A stretch of DNA of 64,000 nt from Diphasiastrum complanatum (Eukaryota > Streptophyta > Lycopodiopsida > Lycopodiales > Lycopodiaceae). Location of the stretch: the NCBI GenBank assembly GCA_029204225.1, contig CM055103.1, positions 18,612,925-18,676,924 on the forward strand, written 5' to 3'. Every line of letters begins with the position of its first letter. Position 1 is the first letter of the stretch. The notes under the pieces were generated by a model. It was given only the letters and a program-made list of their open reading frames with translations. It was not told the DNA's origin and ran no database searches. Shown here piece after piece: positions 22,811-36,729 of the stretch. The position numbers and the translations under genes are program-made.

Positions 22811-25133
22811 CTCCTCCTCACAATTTAGCTTGATGAGACTATCCTGGATCAATAATCAATACATGGATAAAAACAATATAACTTCCAGCTTCTTGCTTTG
22901 TTGAGTGACTATGATCACTCATCATGATAAGAATATGATTTGAGCTCCAAGTTCTCAAATGTAGTGAGAGCTCCATAAAGGTTGTCTTCAAGATCCAAGC
23001 TTTGTCTTTGGTAGGTTGTTGAATGATCACCTTGGGCTGCAAAATGTGAGTCTCCTCAAAATAAACATGAAAAACAACAGCTTTCCATAAGATCCAACTT
23101 TTGTATGAAGCACATACAACCAAAGCTTGATATATCACCATCTTGACTTTATCCACCAAAACAATGAACTCCAACTTGGCATCCTTCCAATGAAGGTCTT
23201 CAGTCCTTAGAAATTCAAGAGAGAATGGATCACAAGATGAGGCCTTTGAATACATATTTGAAATTCTAATCAAAGTAGTAATGATCACTATTTCATCATC
23301 ATAAGATATAGGATGAAAAACAATGTTCATACTAGCATCATCAAAGGACTTTGTCAAATATGTTTTCTATCAAACACAAAATAAGATGAGTAAAGGGAGA
23401 TATGGATAAACTTCCTTGCTGCTCCTTTGTCTTTACCCAAACTTTCATATTGATGTAGATTCAGGTCTCTTTTGTCTTGAGACAAGTGCTTCTTCTCGGG
23501 TTCCTCGATGTCTTTTTTCTTCATCATGCTCACTCCCTCTTGGTGTTGATGATGAAAACATGGATCCAAACCATGATCTTCTTCAAGACTCTCAAGGACT
23601 TTGTTTTCAAGTTTCCAAACCTGAATGTTCTCCTTCTTAATATGACCTTTCAAGTCAACAAAACAATCACCAAGATTATTTATACCAAATTTACTAGTCC
23701 ACAATCGCTTACCACTAGCAATTTGCATTACATACTTGTTGAACTTGAAACTAATGAGGCCAAATACTCTTGTATGGATATAAGTGTCCTTCAAGGATGA
23801 TTCACTTATTCTCATACAAGGTTCACAATATGCCTCTTTAAAAATGAAGTCAAATTCTTTCAACTTATGAATGAAATGTCATGCTTACTTCTAGCATACT
23901 CAAGAGTAAGTAGATATGACAAACACCTTTCATTCCATATTTTAGAATTCAAAGGGACTTCATTACAAAACTCAGCAAATGAGGTACAAAATGTACCCCC
24001 CTTTCCAACTTTCCTTTCCTTGTCCACAAAAATGAGCATTGATAGCTCCATCTTTGCTCTTGTGGCTCTCCTTGGAATAGTTGAAGCTCTCGGATTTTGC
24101 TCCTCCTCTTGATCAAGCTCCTCCTTGAACTCAACCATATTTTTGCCAATATGATTCTTAGAGGATTCATCATTCAAGATTACAAACATTGTGGCTCTAC
24201 CATTGCCCTTTGTGCTAGCAAAATGTACACCCAAATGAATCAACTTAAGAGGGTGAGTGGTCTCAGTGATAGTGTTAGAGAAAGGAAACCTATGTGCTTT
24301 AGCCAAAGCACATGCTTCACAAACCTTTTCCTCCTTTTCCATGGATATTGGAAGGCCTAGAGCAAGCTCCTCCTTGCACATGACTTCCATAGACTTGGTG
24401 TTGATGTGACCAGGCCTCTTGTGCCACAAATCATTTGTGGTCATCTTGTCCTCCTTGGCTACTATCACAAATTGGTTAGGATCAACAAAAGCATCAAGCT
24501 TAAACAACCTCCCAAACCTTCTTCCTCTTGCTATGATTTTCCCATTCTTCTTGATGTTGCATACATTAGTAGAGAACTCCACAATGAAACCATGATCTAA
24601 AAGTTGGCCAACACTAAGCAAATTCTTAGTGATGCTAGGAATGAAGAGAACACCATCTATCTTAGTCTTCTTGGAGGATCCTAAGCATAACGGAATGGAT
24701 CCCACACCTTCAACTTTACATTCATGATCATTTGCTGTAAAAATGGACTTTATAGTTCCTACATAAGGTGTGAGTTGAGAAAAATACTCCCTTTTACTTG
24801 ACATGTGGGAGCCCCACTATCTATCCACCAAGGATCTTCACCTTTGACATTTGATGATGAAAAGGTTGACATCATGAGTGAGTCCTCATGATAGCTCTCT
24901 TCCTCCTCTTGTCTAATGTTGGCTTGGCTTTGATCTTGCTTCCTCTTGAAGCATTCCGAGGCATACCCCATCTTGCTACAATAGTAGCACTTGATCTTTG
25001 ATTTGTCCATCTTGGGCTTGACTTGTGATGATGATGATGTAGATCCTCCTTGATCTCCATCTTTTGCTTGCTCCTTTTTGAATGCTCCTCCCTTGCTCTT
25101 TGCTTTGCCTTTGCTCTTGAAAAATAAGGCTTC
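22811..25133 (-). pseudogene. Copia internal region: gag end, protease, pre-integrase
   Basis: From 25133 downward the minus strand encodes the lysine-rich end of gag, a zinc knuckle CYYCSKMGYASEC in which the usual His is Tyr, and a protease start PWWIDSGA with a frameshift just after it. Then come LLSVGQLLDHGF, the GAG-pre-integrase block DLWHKRPGH, and CEACALAKAHRF. The integrase core and RT are missing; the frame jumps to a linker (EFKEELDQEEEQNP). The last ~1.05 kb (23860-22811) does not resemble any copia pol domain I know. The fragment begins in gag exactly where the plus-strand gag at 28769-29370 stops, suggesting they were once joined. Confidence 0.86.
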
Positions 25134-26259
25134 GTAAAAAATGGTTTGTAAACTTCACAAATCTGGACAATTTTGAAATTAGACAATTACCTCAGGTTGT
25201 ACTTCATTGAAATCCAATTATAGACTATATATGTTAAGAAAATAAAGTCACAATGTGCATCATTGTTTTCTATGTGGATTATTTATTACTTTTAGGTGCC
25301 TCTCCTTATACAAGTAAGAGAAAAACTTGAAGAGAGTCTGTAATGAAACACTAAGAAAAAGCTTACATTTCCAGGGCCTACATATATGTTAGGGACCTTA
25401 TCATACCTAAAGAAAAAAAAAAAATTCAATACGACTGGCCATAAATTGCATGATGTTGATTCAAAGGAGGTTTGGAGTGAAGAAAAAGTGAAAGGAATGG
25501 TATACACGATTACACTTGTGTCCAAATAGGGCCAAGTACTGAATTTAAAATTTTTCCCCAAGCTAGAAAATGAATGCATAATGCTTATGCAAATGTTCTA
25601 AAGAAGAAAAATGGTAATTCCATCAATATCTATAGTTCTCTCAATAGACTAGAAATGATTTCATGTCTATACAAGAATTTGTGAAAGGGAAATTTTTGCT
25701 TCCAAAGAAGAGAGATCAAAGTGAAAATAAATATGAGGACTGGAGTTAAATGCTAAAGAATTAATAAGATGTTTCTCATATTCAAACAATAGGCATTGTA
25801 GAGGTGCTATCATTCGCAAAGGCTTGGAAATAAGCAAATAACAAAATTGGCATTTGTCATGAGCTTTCACTCCCAAAAAGATGGAAGTTGATATGAGTAT
25901 TGGAGAAACATCATAATGCTTTTTATTTAATCAAATTAGACTTGGGATGTAAAAGCAAAAGTGGACATGCAGCTTATTAGGGAAACGACCCTTCGTGTTT
26001 ATCTAGGTCACACTAGCTTACACACAATGACGAAGTGCAAAGGCAAGTTATTGAGATGTGATTTTAAAATGGCCCTTGAACTTAAAACTGGGACTCTTAT
26101 CTGCCAAAGGATGGTTAGCAAACTACTCAATGAATGACAATTATTCAATGTGTTTGTGGTGTAACAAAGTGCTTTCATAACATTGATGTGGATAGCCCAT
26201 CGTTGGGAACAAAAACAAACCAGAGTTTCAACAAACTTGCACTCCTCAATCTGCAAAAG
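25134..26259. other. Unassigned region inside the inverted segment
   Basis: No gene recognised; short A-rich frames only. Confidence 0.35.
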
Positions 26260-27400
26260 ATCATAAGGGTACACCACCAACAATCATTTTGGACGGTCCT
26301 GGTGAAGAATCATTCAAGGCTGTTATAAAATCACATCCTATGAGTGAGACTACTAGAAAAGGGTACGACATCATTGAGTACATTTTGTCTAGACCAGGAA
26401 CAAACACACTAACAAAGTTGTTTGGGCGGATCAAGTTATTGATGAAATTCCAAGAATTTACAATGGAGACATAGTTTTCAAACTTCCACCTACTTTTGGC
26501 CATGCTAGTGGAATGAATGGCATGGAGCAAAAGTATGATGGACATGTTTGGTCCAAATCTGTGACAAGTAATGTATCATTTGAAGGGATCATAAGGATTA
26601 GCTATTGTGTGGGCATGCTAGAATGCCAAAGGGTGACTTGTGCTCATTTTCTAAACAATGGGAAAAAAAAAAACAACACGATTCTTCAAAGGTACAATAA
26701 AAAAAAATGTCCAATTGGCATGTTAGCCAATGGTGCTGAATCTATTGCATGTGCCTTTTGCAAGTAGGTGGTGTGTTCGAGCACACTCATGCATAGTGTA
26801 TTATGTGATGCATAGATATCATTGCCTCTAAAGACTGATGGTGCATGAGGGAAAGCACTTCCATTATGTGCAACCGGGAGTTGTTTTGTTTTCAAGATGT
26901 CCACAAAGGGGCCAACATCTAGCATGGACCTGTTAGTCATATGCAAAAAACCTCCAATGCAGATTTGAGAAATTCTTGGGTAAATTAGATCACACCAGAT
27001 GAGTCAACGATGGCATGTCATGTTTATGATCTCAAGTATTCCTACATTGCATCCGAATCTTTGTACTAAGAGAATCATTTATCGTACATTGCTTTGATGT
27101 TTGTGTTTGTTTTCTCTACACATCATTCAACTATCAAACATAGCCACTTGCAAAATGAAAGAGGAGGAAATTGATTCAGAGGTCCTTTTTTGGAATCAAT
27201 TGAACATCGTGATGGAACAAGCTGGGCACAACAAGACAAATATCCATGGCTTCATGGCAGATGAGGCACAAGCAAATTGGAGTGTTGTTCATACAATGCT
27301 CAATGGTGGCACCATAAATGAGATGTTGGGATGAGAGAGGTCATGTCTTTTTCATTGGGAACAAAACCTACACATACACACAACAAATTTTGTAAGGAAG
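26260..27400 (+). pseudogene. Decayed transposase-like sequence
   Basis: Plus-strand blocks in several frames read as one broken protein: LDGPGEESFKAVIKSHPMSE, VWSKSVTSNVSFEGI, CAHFLNNGKK ... KKCPIGMLANG...CAFC (a possible zinc site), then GFMADEAQANWSVVHTMLNG and CLFHWEQNLH. The DEAQANW and CLFHWE blocks recall MULE-type transposase-like families that are abundant in non-seed plants. This is from memory and was not searched. Many stops make it a pseudogene. Confidence 0.45.
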
Positions 27401-27450
27401 GATCATCAATCTGAGCACAAGGTAATGTGTGAGCAATGGAGAATTGCTAG

Positions 27451-28064
27451 TGTTAAAATTTCACAATTCTAGCTTGACCAATTTTGGTTGTATGGCTTGT
27501 AAATTGTATTATGGTCATGTTGTGGCTTGTCACACATGCCAAATAGCATAGGATACTCTTTGTAACTCTCATTCCTAACCTACCATAGGAGTGGCACGTT
27601 TGGCTTGAGTCCAAATAGTGCTTTCATAAGCTAGAGAGAAAATAGAAGCTAAAAATAGCATGTTTTTCATTGTTTTGGGATCTCGAGATCTTGACCCCAA
27701 GTTAGGGTGGATCCAATGACCTATTAGGTTAGATGTTAGGGCTAGGGTATGGTAAGTTCAGAGGTGCCCTAATATGCTCAGATCTGAGCTTGAAAAGTAT
27801 AAATGTATGATAGGATTTCCATCCAAATATCAAGAAAAATCGAGTTTTTCCACTTCTATCATCATTGTCTTTTGCTGGCAATTCTAGCTATTGGATGTGA
27901 GTGTTTTTATGCATTAATTGCTTGAATTCAAAGGTACTGAACCTGTTTACAGGTTTGAGAAGCTTTTTGTACTTTACTTTGGTTCATTTGATCAAATCTA
28001 TGTGCCTAATGTGGAGTTAAATGCCAAATTTGCTAGTTTTGGTAACTAGTCTTGATTCTAGCTC
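27451..28064 (+). repeat. Copia LTR (5' LTR of plus-strand half)
   Basis: About 614 bp starting TGTTAAAATT; inverted copy of 22196-22810. A TATA-like TATAAAT lies at about 27799-27805. No standard TGGTATCAGAGC primer site follows the end of similarity at GATTCTAGCTC, so the exact 3' edge is unsure. Confidence 0.88.
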
Positions 28065-28768
28065 TAATCTAGTGCTTGTGCCTTCAACTTTGGTTTCATT
28101 TGAGTGGTAATAGATCAAAGAGAACTTGTTTTGCTGAGTTATAGCTGCAGGAACCAAGATTGACCCATTTTCATTCAACCAAACCAAATTAGAAAGTTCT
28201 TATGAGTTGAATCTTGGACTACATGTCTCCTAGTAGAGATTTTCATAAGGATTTGAATGCCACCACTCTTTAGAAGTTTGGATCAGCCATTTGAGAGCTT
28301 AATTAGGTCTTTCATAGGCTTCTTAAGGTCGTAAAATACACCTTTTAGGTTCAGATCAAGTGTTTTGATGAGTTTTCATCTAGAAATGCAAAACTACTGA
28401 AAATTGTGTTTCTATTCTACTCGGTTTTGATAGGTTTGTGATTGAATATGTCAATGTGATTCAACCTGAATTTAAGAGGCTTTATTTGTAAGACATTTGT
28501 GTGTTATAAAGTGCTTTTGGTTCAGTATAGGTGGATTCACCCTTCTTGTGAAGTCGAGATCAAGGAGGAAACTAGTTTGATCAAATATATAGTAAGTTTG
28601 GATCTAGTTTGGATCTTGAAGATAGATCAAGCTCAAGATCACCTTAGATCTTGTTGAGAAATCAGAGAGTCATTCATCTCAGGTCCCAAAGAGAGTGGGA
28701 TAGCTAGTAGTGATCATATCTTGTACATTCTATCTTGTTTCTTTGAATCTATCTCCTTATCATTGAAG
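28065..28768 (+). other. Leader between copia LTR and gag
   Basis: About 700 bp without a recognisable frame, placed as a retroelement 5' leader. Confidence 0.5.
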
Positions 28769-29370
28769 ATGGCATCCATAAGTGCCTATCTTTTGGATTC
28801 TAGTGATAGATTGAACTCTTCAATTTGGAAGTTAAGAATGGAATCCATCTTTATCATGCAAGATTTGATGGACATTGTGAATGGAGAGGAAGATGAGCCA
28901 ATCCATCCACAAGAAGCAACTAAATACAAGAGAAGTGCAAGCTTGCACTCCATTGTATTAAGATGAATGTTGCAAATGATTTGCTCAACGAAGTAGGAGC
29001 ATGTACCTCAGCCCAAGAGGCTTGGGAGACTCTTCAAAAGATCTATGAGTCCAAGAATACCTCAAGGTTACTTTCTCTCAAGAACCAAGTTCTTCAATGC
29101 TTCCAAGGGAGGAGTGAGAGTGGACATCAATTTGTTTTGAGAGTAAAAGATTTGAACAAAGAGCTTACTTATGTTGGTGAACCTATTAAAGAGAGTGAGC
29201 TTGTGCAAATAGTTTTGAATGGCTTATGTAGTGATTTTACTAACCTTGTCCAAAGCTATGCCATCATGGAAAACTTGCCTACAATTGAAGACCTTCAAAG
29301 TGTGTTGATGGCCGAGGAGAGTAGGAAGGCTCATATCAAATCAAGGATGGAGAGGCTCTCCATCAATGAT
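28769..29370 (+). pseudogene. Copia gag (UBN2 type), N-terminal two thirds
   Basis: The ATG at 28769 starts MASISAYLLDSSDRLNSSIW, then RMESIFIMQDLMDIV, DLLNEVGACTSAQEAWETL and VLQCFQGRSESGHQFVLRVK, the usual order for copia gag of the UBN2 type. A frameshift lies near 28941-28965. The frame meets GCATAA at 29371, right at the proposed inversion breakpoint. The zinc knuckle expected next is found instead on the minus strand from 25133. A related gag fragment lies at 48965-49360 (-). Confidence 0.88.
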
Positions 29371-29446
29371 GCATAATCATATGGTTGCTCCATGTCTTTC
29401 TTGAATTTTACATTAAGAAATGTTGTGATTATTTCAATTGTTAAAG

Positions 29447-29660
29447 CTCCCAATCTTCTATAGTTGCTATGGATAGAATTATTGGAATGGTTGTCATTCT
29501 TGCCACAGGTGAGAATATTTCCTGGTAGTCCCATCCTTTCTTTTGCGTGAAGACTTTAGCTACTAGTCTAACTTTGTATATTACAATGTCTCCCAATCTT
29601 CTTTATATTTGATTTTAAAAATCCATTTGTTCTACACAATTAATCTATCTTTGAGCCCTT
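29447..29660 (-). pseudogene. Copia RT fragment
   Basis: The minus strand reads [15 protein letters not shown], then after a frame change [20 protein letters not shown] and [10 protein letters not shown]. These correspond to the conserved opening of copia RT. It is short and broken. Confidence 0.75.
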
Positions 29661-30163
29661 TTACTTTGTCTTTTCTAAAGGCTTCTAGTTCTGTTCATTA
29701 GCTCCTTTCTACAATTTGATTCTAAGATTAATAAGGCTTTTTCTATTGAATTTCACACATGTGGGACTCCCCAGAAGTGTGATTATGATCTCCTAAGATG
29801 TGGTGATTGCACAAAGATCAATCGTAGATTGAAAACCAAGATCTATCTCACAAATCTAAGGCAAGATGTAACATGCATATTTTAAACATCAAAGTACATT
29901 CACACGTGTGGAGAGTTGTGGATGAAAAAGCTAAGTGTGGAAAAGCCTTGCTCTTGGGTAGAGAGAGAATCCGACAATCAATACTCGAGTAGAGAGAGAA
30001 AGCCAATATGACTCAAAATGTAGAAAATCTCATTAACTCCAAAAGAACTCACATAAAACCGATCTAAGACACATATAAGTAGCAACTAGAGGTCAAGGGG
30101 AGTGAAACATGTTTGGGCCCCTTCCCCTTCTTTTCCTCCTCTAAATATAATTGGCTTAGTGAC

Positions 30164-30168
<5 letters not shown>
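29661..30168. other. Unassigned region
   Basis: Nothing recognised. Confidence 0.35.

Positions 30169-30222
<54 letters not shown>
30169..30222. repeat. (CT)n microsatellite, 54 bp
   Basis: Uninterrupted CT run. Confidence 0.97.
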
Positions 30223-32719
<2,497 letters not shown>

Positions 32720-32903
32720 AAACTGAATGCTCTCAAACAATAATCCGGGGAACGCACAATAGAATGAGTTGAAAAATTGTTGATCTTTTGTAAGCAACAC
32801 GTCTAAGCTTGTTGGCTCTTCAACCATCTTTCAACAATTGCTTAGCTTTCCTACGTCAATATTTCAACAAATTGCAACTAGGAACTTCTGTCAGCCAATC
32901 ATT

Positions 32904-32985
32904 GTTGGAAGATCGCTTGTACCTGTTGAAGGATTGCTTGTACATGTTGGAGGATGACTTGTACGTGTTAAAGGATCGTTGCTAG
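32904..32985. repeat. 21-bp tandem repeat, about 3.5 copies
   Basis: GTTGGAAGATCGCTTGTACC, GTTGAAGGATTGCTTGTACA and GTTGGAGGATGACTTGTACG follow one another at a 21-bp spacing, then a partial copy. Confidence 0.85.
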
Positions 32986-33134
32986 GGAGGACTGTTGAAG
33001 GATCTTTAAAGAGCACAACTAGGAGCAAACTTCTCTGAGCACAAGAAACTTCTTTGAGCGCAACGTGTTTTTCATCTCAATTCATTCATCAAAACTTTGG
33101 CATGTAAGTCCACAGATATCTAAAGAGACATTTT

Positions 33135-33571
33135 CCTAGTTGAGAGAACTAGAAAACCATCTTCATTGGCAGAGATGGCTTTCTGGCTCTTCGAGCCATA
33201 TAAATGACCTATTTACCACAACATTTTTGCTGGTTCAGAGAGCCATGAAACCATCTCTACTAGTGGAGATGGTTTTTCTGGATCTCTAAACCAAGAAATA
33301 AGGATCTTCACCAAAACTTTTTTCCTAGTTTAGAGAGCTAGGGAACCATCTTCGCCGGCAGAGATGGTTTTCTGGCTCTCTAAGCGATATAAAAGGCCTC
33401 TTTATCAGAACTTTTTCTTGGTTTAGAGAGCCAGGAGACCATCTCTGCTAGTGGAGATGGTTTTCTAGCTCTCTAAACCAGGAAAAAAGGCTCTTCACCA
33501 AAACTTTTTTCCTAGTTCAGAGAGCCAAGGAACCATTTCCACTGTTGGAGATGGTTTTCTACACCTGCATC
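33135..33571. repeat. Array of foldback hairpins, 188-bp dimer period
   Basis: Five successive inverted repeats: about 33137-33198, 33230-33293, 33326-33385, 33418-33481, and a half copy at 33513-33571. In the fourth, TTGGTTTAGAGAGC (33418-33431) pairs with GCTCTCTAAACCAG (33468-33481) and CCATCTC pairs with GAGATGG inside it, leaving a loop of about 8 nt. Hairpins 1, 3, 5 and hairpins 2, 4 form two types, so the true unit is a dimer of about 188 bp. No coding frame spans the array. It could be a satellite-like tandem or a foldback RNA source. Confidence 0.85.
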
Positions 33572-33721
33572 CCTGAGCACTTCCCTATTGTTCACTCAAC
33601 TATTGAATCCAATGGATTTTCTTTGCATCGCTCTTGGAACATGCTTACTGAAGTTGGCTATGCTAGAGAGGATCCATACGAGGAGGTGGCACTCTGTCTC
33701 CTATACTTGCTTATGTATCTT

Positions 33722-34332
33722 TAGGTACTAATTCCATGTAGAATGGACGAGTTGCGGCCGAGATTCAGGCCATGAAGGTAGGTGCAAAAGCAACAATAGG
33801 GAAAGTGGGTGCAAAAGGATTGTGTTGTCCAGAGAGAGCCTAGCAACTCGATTTGACGATTATCATAGGTTTCCATTTTTGTTACAGACAAGCATGACCA
33901 TTCACTATGTGATTTTTGCCTATTCTTTTAAAAAACACCAAGTAGGCCGGAAAGACTGGAATGTGGGCTAATTTGTGACATTGATGTGGCATGGTCCATT
34001 TCCACCAAATGATGTCAGTTTTGGGAGCCGTCTATTCCGACTACTAGGCAACCTTGAAATGAACATGTAGGTACTAATTCCATGCACAATGGACAAGTTG
34101 CGGGTAAGATATTGGCTGGAAAAGTTAGGTCCAAAAGTGACAATAGGGAAAGTGGGTGCAAAAGGATTGTATAGTCTCGAGAGAGCCCAACAACTCAATT
34201 CGGCTATCCTTCTCTGGATCGCCCGATAAACTCAGCCGGTGGTCATAGGCTCCCACTTCCGTTATGGATCGACATGACCATTTGTTGTGTGATTCTAGCC
34301 TATTCTCTTCAAAAATTCCAGATAGGTGACCA
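33722..34332. repeat. Diverged direct duplication, 345-bp offset
   Basis: TAGGTACTAATTCCATG begins both copies (33722 and 34067). Shared blocks include ACAATAGGGAAAGTGGGTGC, AAAAGGATTGT and CATGACCATT. The second copy carries an extra ~45 bp. Confidence 0.8.
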
Positions 34333-36729
34333 TAACATAGCTCAGTAGACCTAAAATTTAAAGCTCAACTTTTGCAAAACTTGAAATTTTCACTGGGCAA
34401 GTTGCCACCATTTTCTTGGTTGTAAAAAAAAAAACATGTCTCTCAGTGAAAGAGCAAATGAAAATTTATGGGCATGGCATTACGGCTACTTGCTTTGCAT
34501 GCACATCCGAAAGAACATCTTTTTAGGATTAAACTTGAAAATCCTCATGCCCTGCTTGGATCTTGCAAAATAGTGACGTTGAGTCATATTGTCTATCCTA
34601 GATGCTTCAAAGTCACTTCATGAACCAAGCAGTAGAACAAAACCTTTGAAATCAAGAGATTTGTAGCATTTTTGGTTCGCTTAAAGTCTGGAAGCAACTT
34701 ATGCTAGAAAGAAGAGCAAACGAACTCGTGGACATTCAATATCATACCCCCGAGATATACTCAATTCGAGCACCAAAATGATATAATGGCTCTATCAAAT
34801 TTGTGTGCGCAAAGCTAATAGCATGCACATAAGCAATAATGTATAAAGGATATTGAAGGTGTATGCAAAGTGACATTTACTTAACATTAACCTATTTGTT
34901 ACACACTAATATGATATTGCACAATTGGTATTAGCTTTTGTGAGAGGAGCAAAAGATTAGAGCATGCTAAAAGAAACCCCAAAAAATTTGAAAAATAATT
35001 GTCAAAAACTCCTTTTATATGGGATGGGATTCACATGTGTCAAAGACAAGTAGTGTGATCTGTACTTTGTGTTGCAACTACTTGATGAAGTGTTGTGATT
35101 GTGATATATGGCAATTTTCATTGGTTACATTTGTGAAATGTGTATAAAATGCCTACTGGTGATAACCCATTATTCATCAATGTCTTGTCGATGATCGTAT
35201 GATATCGTGATTGTGAGACACCAACAATATGCTAAGTTAAAATTCTAACTGTGTGCACTTTCAATACCATAATTTGAGATTTTTTTACTGTATAAATTCG
35301 TGTTTTTAGTTTTTGTCTAATCATCTTGCTAGGTCATTTTTAAATATTTTGAGAAAATGTGCTCTTTCATTCTTATTTTGAACAAAGTCTTGCACAGTTA
35401 ACACTTTTGCGCTTAATATTCAATTCTCATCTGTGGTTGTTGCTTGAATTTGTCATTGAACATTTTGAACAAGATCATGGAGATAATGGTGTTGACGTGA
35501 TTTATTTTGTTTCATTGATAATAGAGGATTGCAATTCTTTTGTAAAATCTCAAATTGGGTCCACACATTTGATTGCATATTTTTGGACTCTTTTCTACAT
35601 GCATGGACTCCTTAGGCTCCAAGGACAAAAAAATTATCTCCTCATAATGAGTTTTGGAGCTCACTCCATGTAGCAAATTTAGAAGTCACTCGAATGTCAT
35701 TAGGAGGCGATGCAAAAGTTGAATATATATTTTAATTGAGCAATTGGTCCTAGACATTGTGTGCGTTATTCATTAACTCTTCAAGTCATCTATAAGTTTT
35801 GTAAGTTTGACATACCATTTACAAGTTATAAGGTTCACAAGGACTTTATATTTTGCAAGTATGCATCTTTCATTTATCACCACTAAAATTGCATCCATCT
35901 TTTCTCTTCAATATCTGGCAGAGAAGCATGAAAATATCAAACAATTCTACAATTAAAAGCAAGATTTTCATAATGCATATTCAATACAATTTTTTATTCT
36001 TTTTTAATGGCGAAAGCATAACCACAAGCTAAATCTCTACATACTAGATGTTTCACACACCTAATTACATTGACAATGTCAAGAGCATACAACAATCTGT
36101 TAAACTCTTTTCAAATTTTACATATAAGTCCTCTAGTTTTAAAATCTGTAAAATGTCAAATTGATTCTTCCATGATATCTTTGAGAGTCTCAATGGTAGA
36201 ACAAAACTATATCATCACTAAACTTTTGCAGATGACAGGTAGACTTTCCGAAGCTTGAACATCCAATGTGTCTTGAACATGAAAACATAAATATCTGTAA
36301 GCCAGGTCTAAAGAGTTGAAATTTAGATCCCGCTTTACTCTCTCTCTCTCTCTCTCTCCAAATAAATCGATAATCTTTCGGAAAATGAAAATAATAGAAA
36401 CCTGTGTTTTCTTTACAAGATGCCCATCACATACTAGATGGTCAGACAAGATGCCCACCTTGGATGTCTTGAGTGGTGCATGTGGCACAATACCAGCCTC
36501 TCATCATTCATGACATCCCGGATGTTCATCCAAGATGCAAGATGCCCATCAATAAAAAAAATAAAATAAAAATAAATACTGCTATAATAGAGAAACAAGG
36601 GAGGCCGCTAAGGAAGCAAAATGAGATGGCTGAGGCAAGCCTTTGATGCAGCAACCACGATTCCTGCTTCAGCGAAGGCGAGAGCGTGAAGAAAGAGGTC
36701 GGCCATGTCTGGGCGAGTGAAAGTGATCA
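34333..36729. other. Unassigned region upstream of the bL28 gene
   Basis: No gene recognised. A short (CT)n run lies at 36338-36358. The stretch 36600-36729 is probably the 5' end of the bL28 transcript. Confidence 0.35.

Noticed and set aside
23354-24804. Three successive minus-strand frames overlapping by four bases, like a translated operon
   Set aside because: The overlaps are TTGA stops entered from non-ATG starts inside a decaying copia element; they have no biological meaning here.
36621-36705. Upstream ATG codons as the start of the bL28 protein
   Set aside because: Neither is in the frame of the conserved bL28 sequence, and TGA at 36718 closes that frame.
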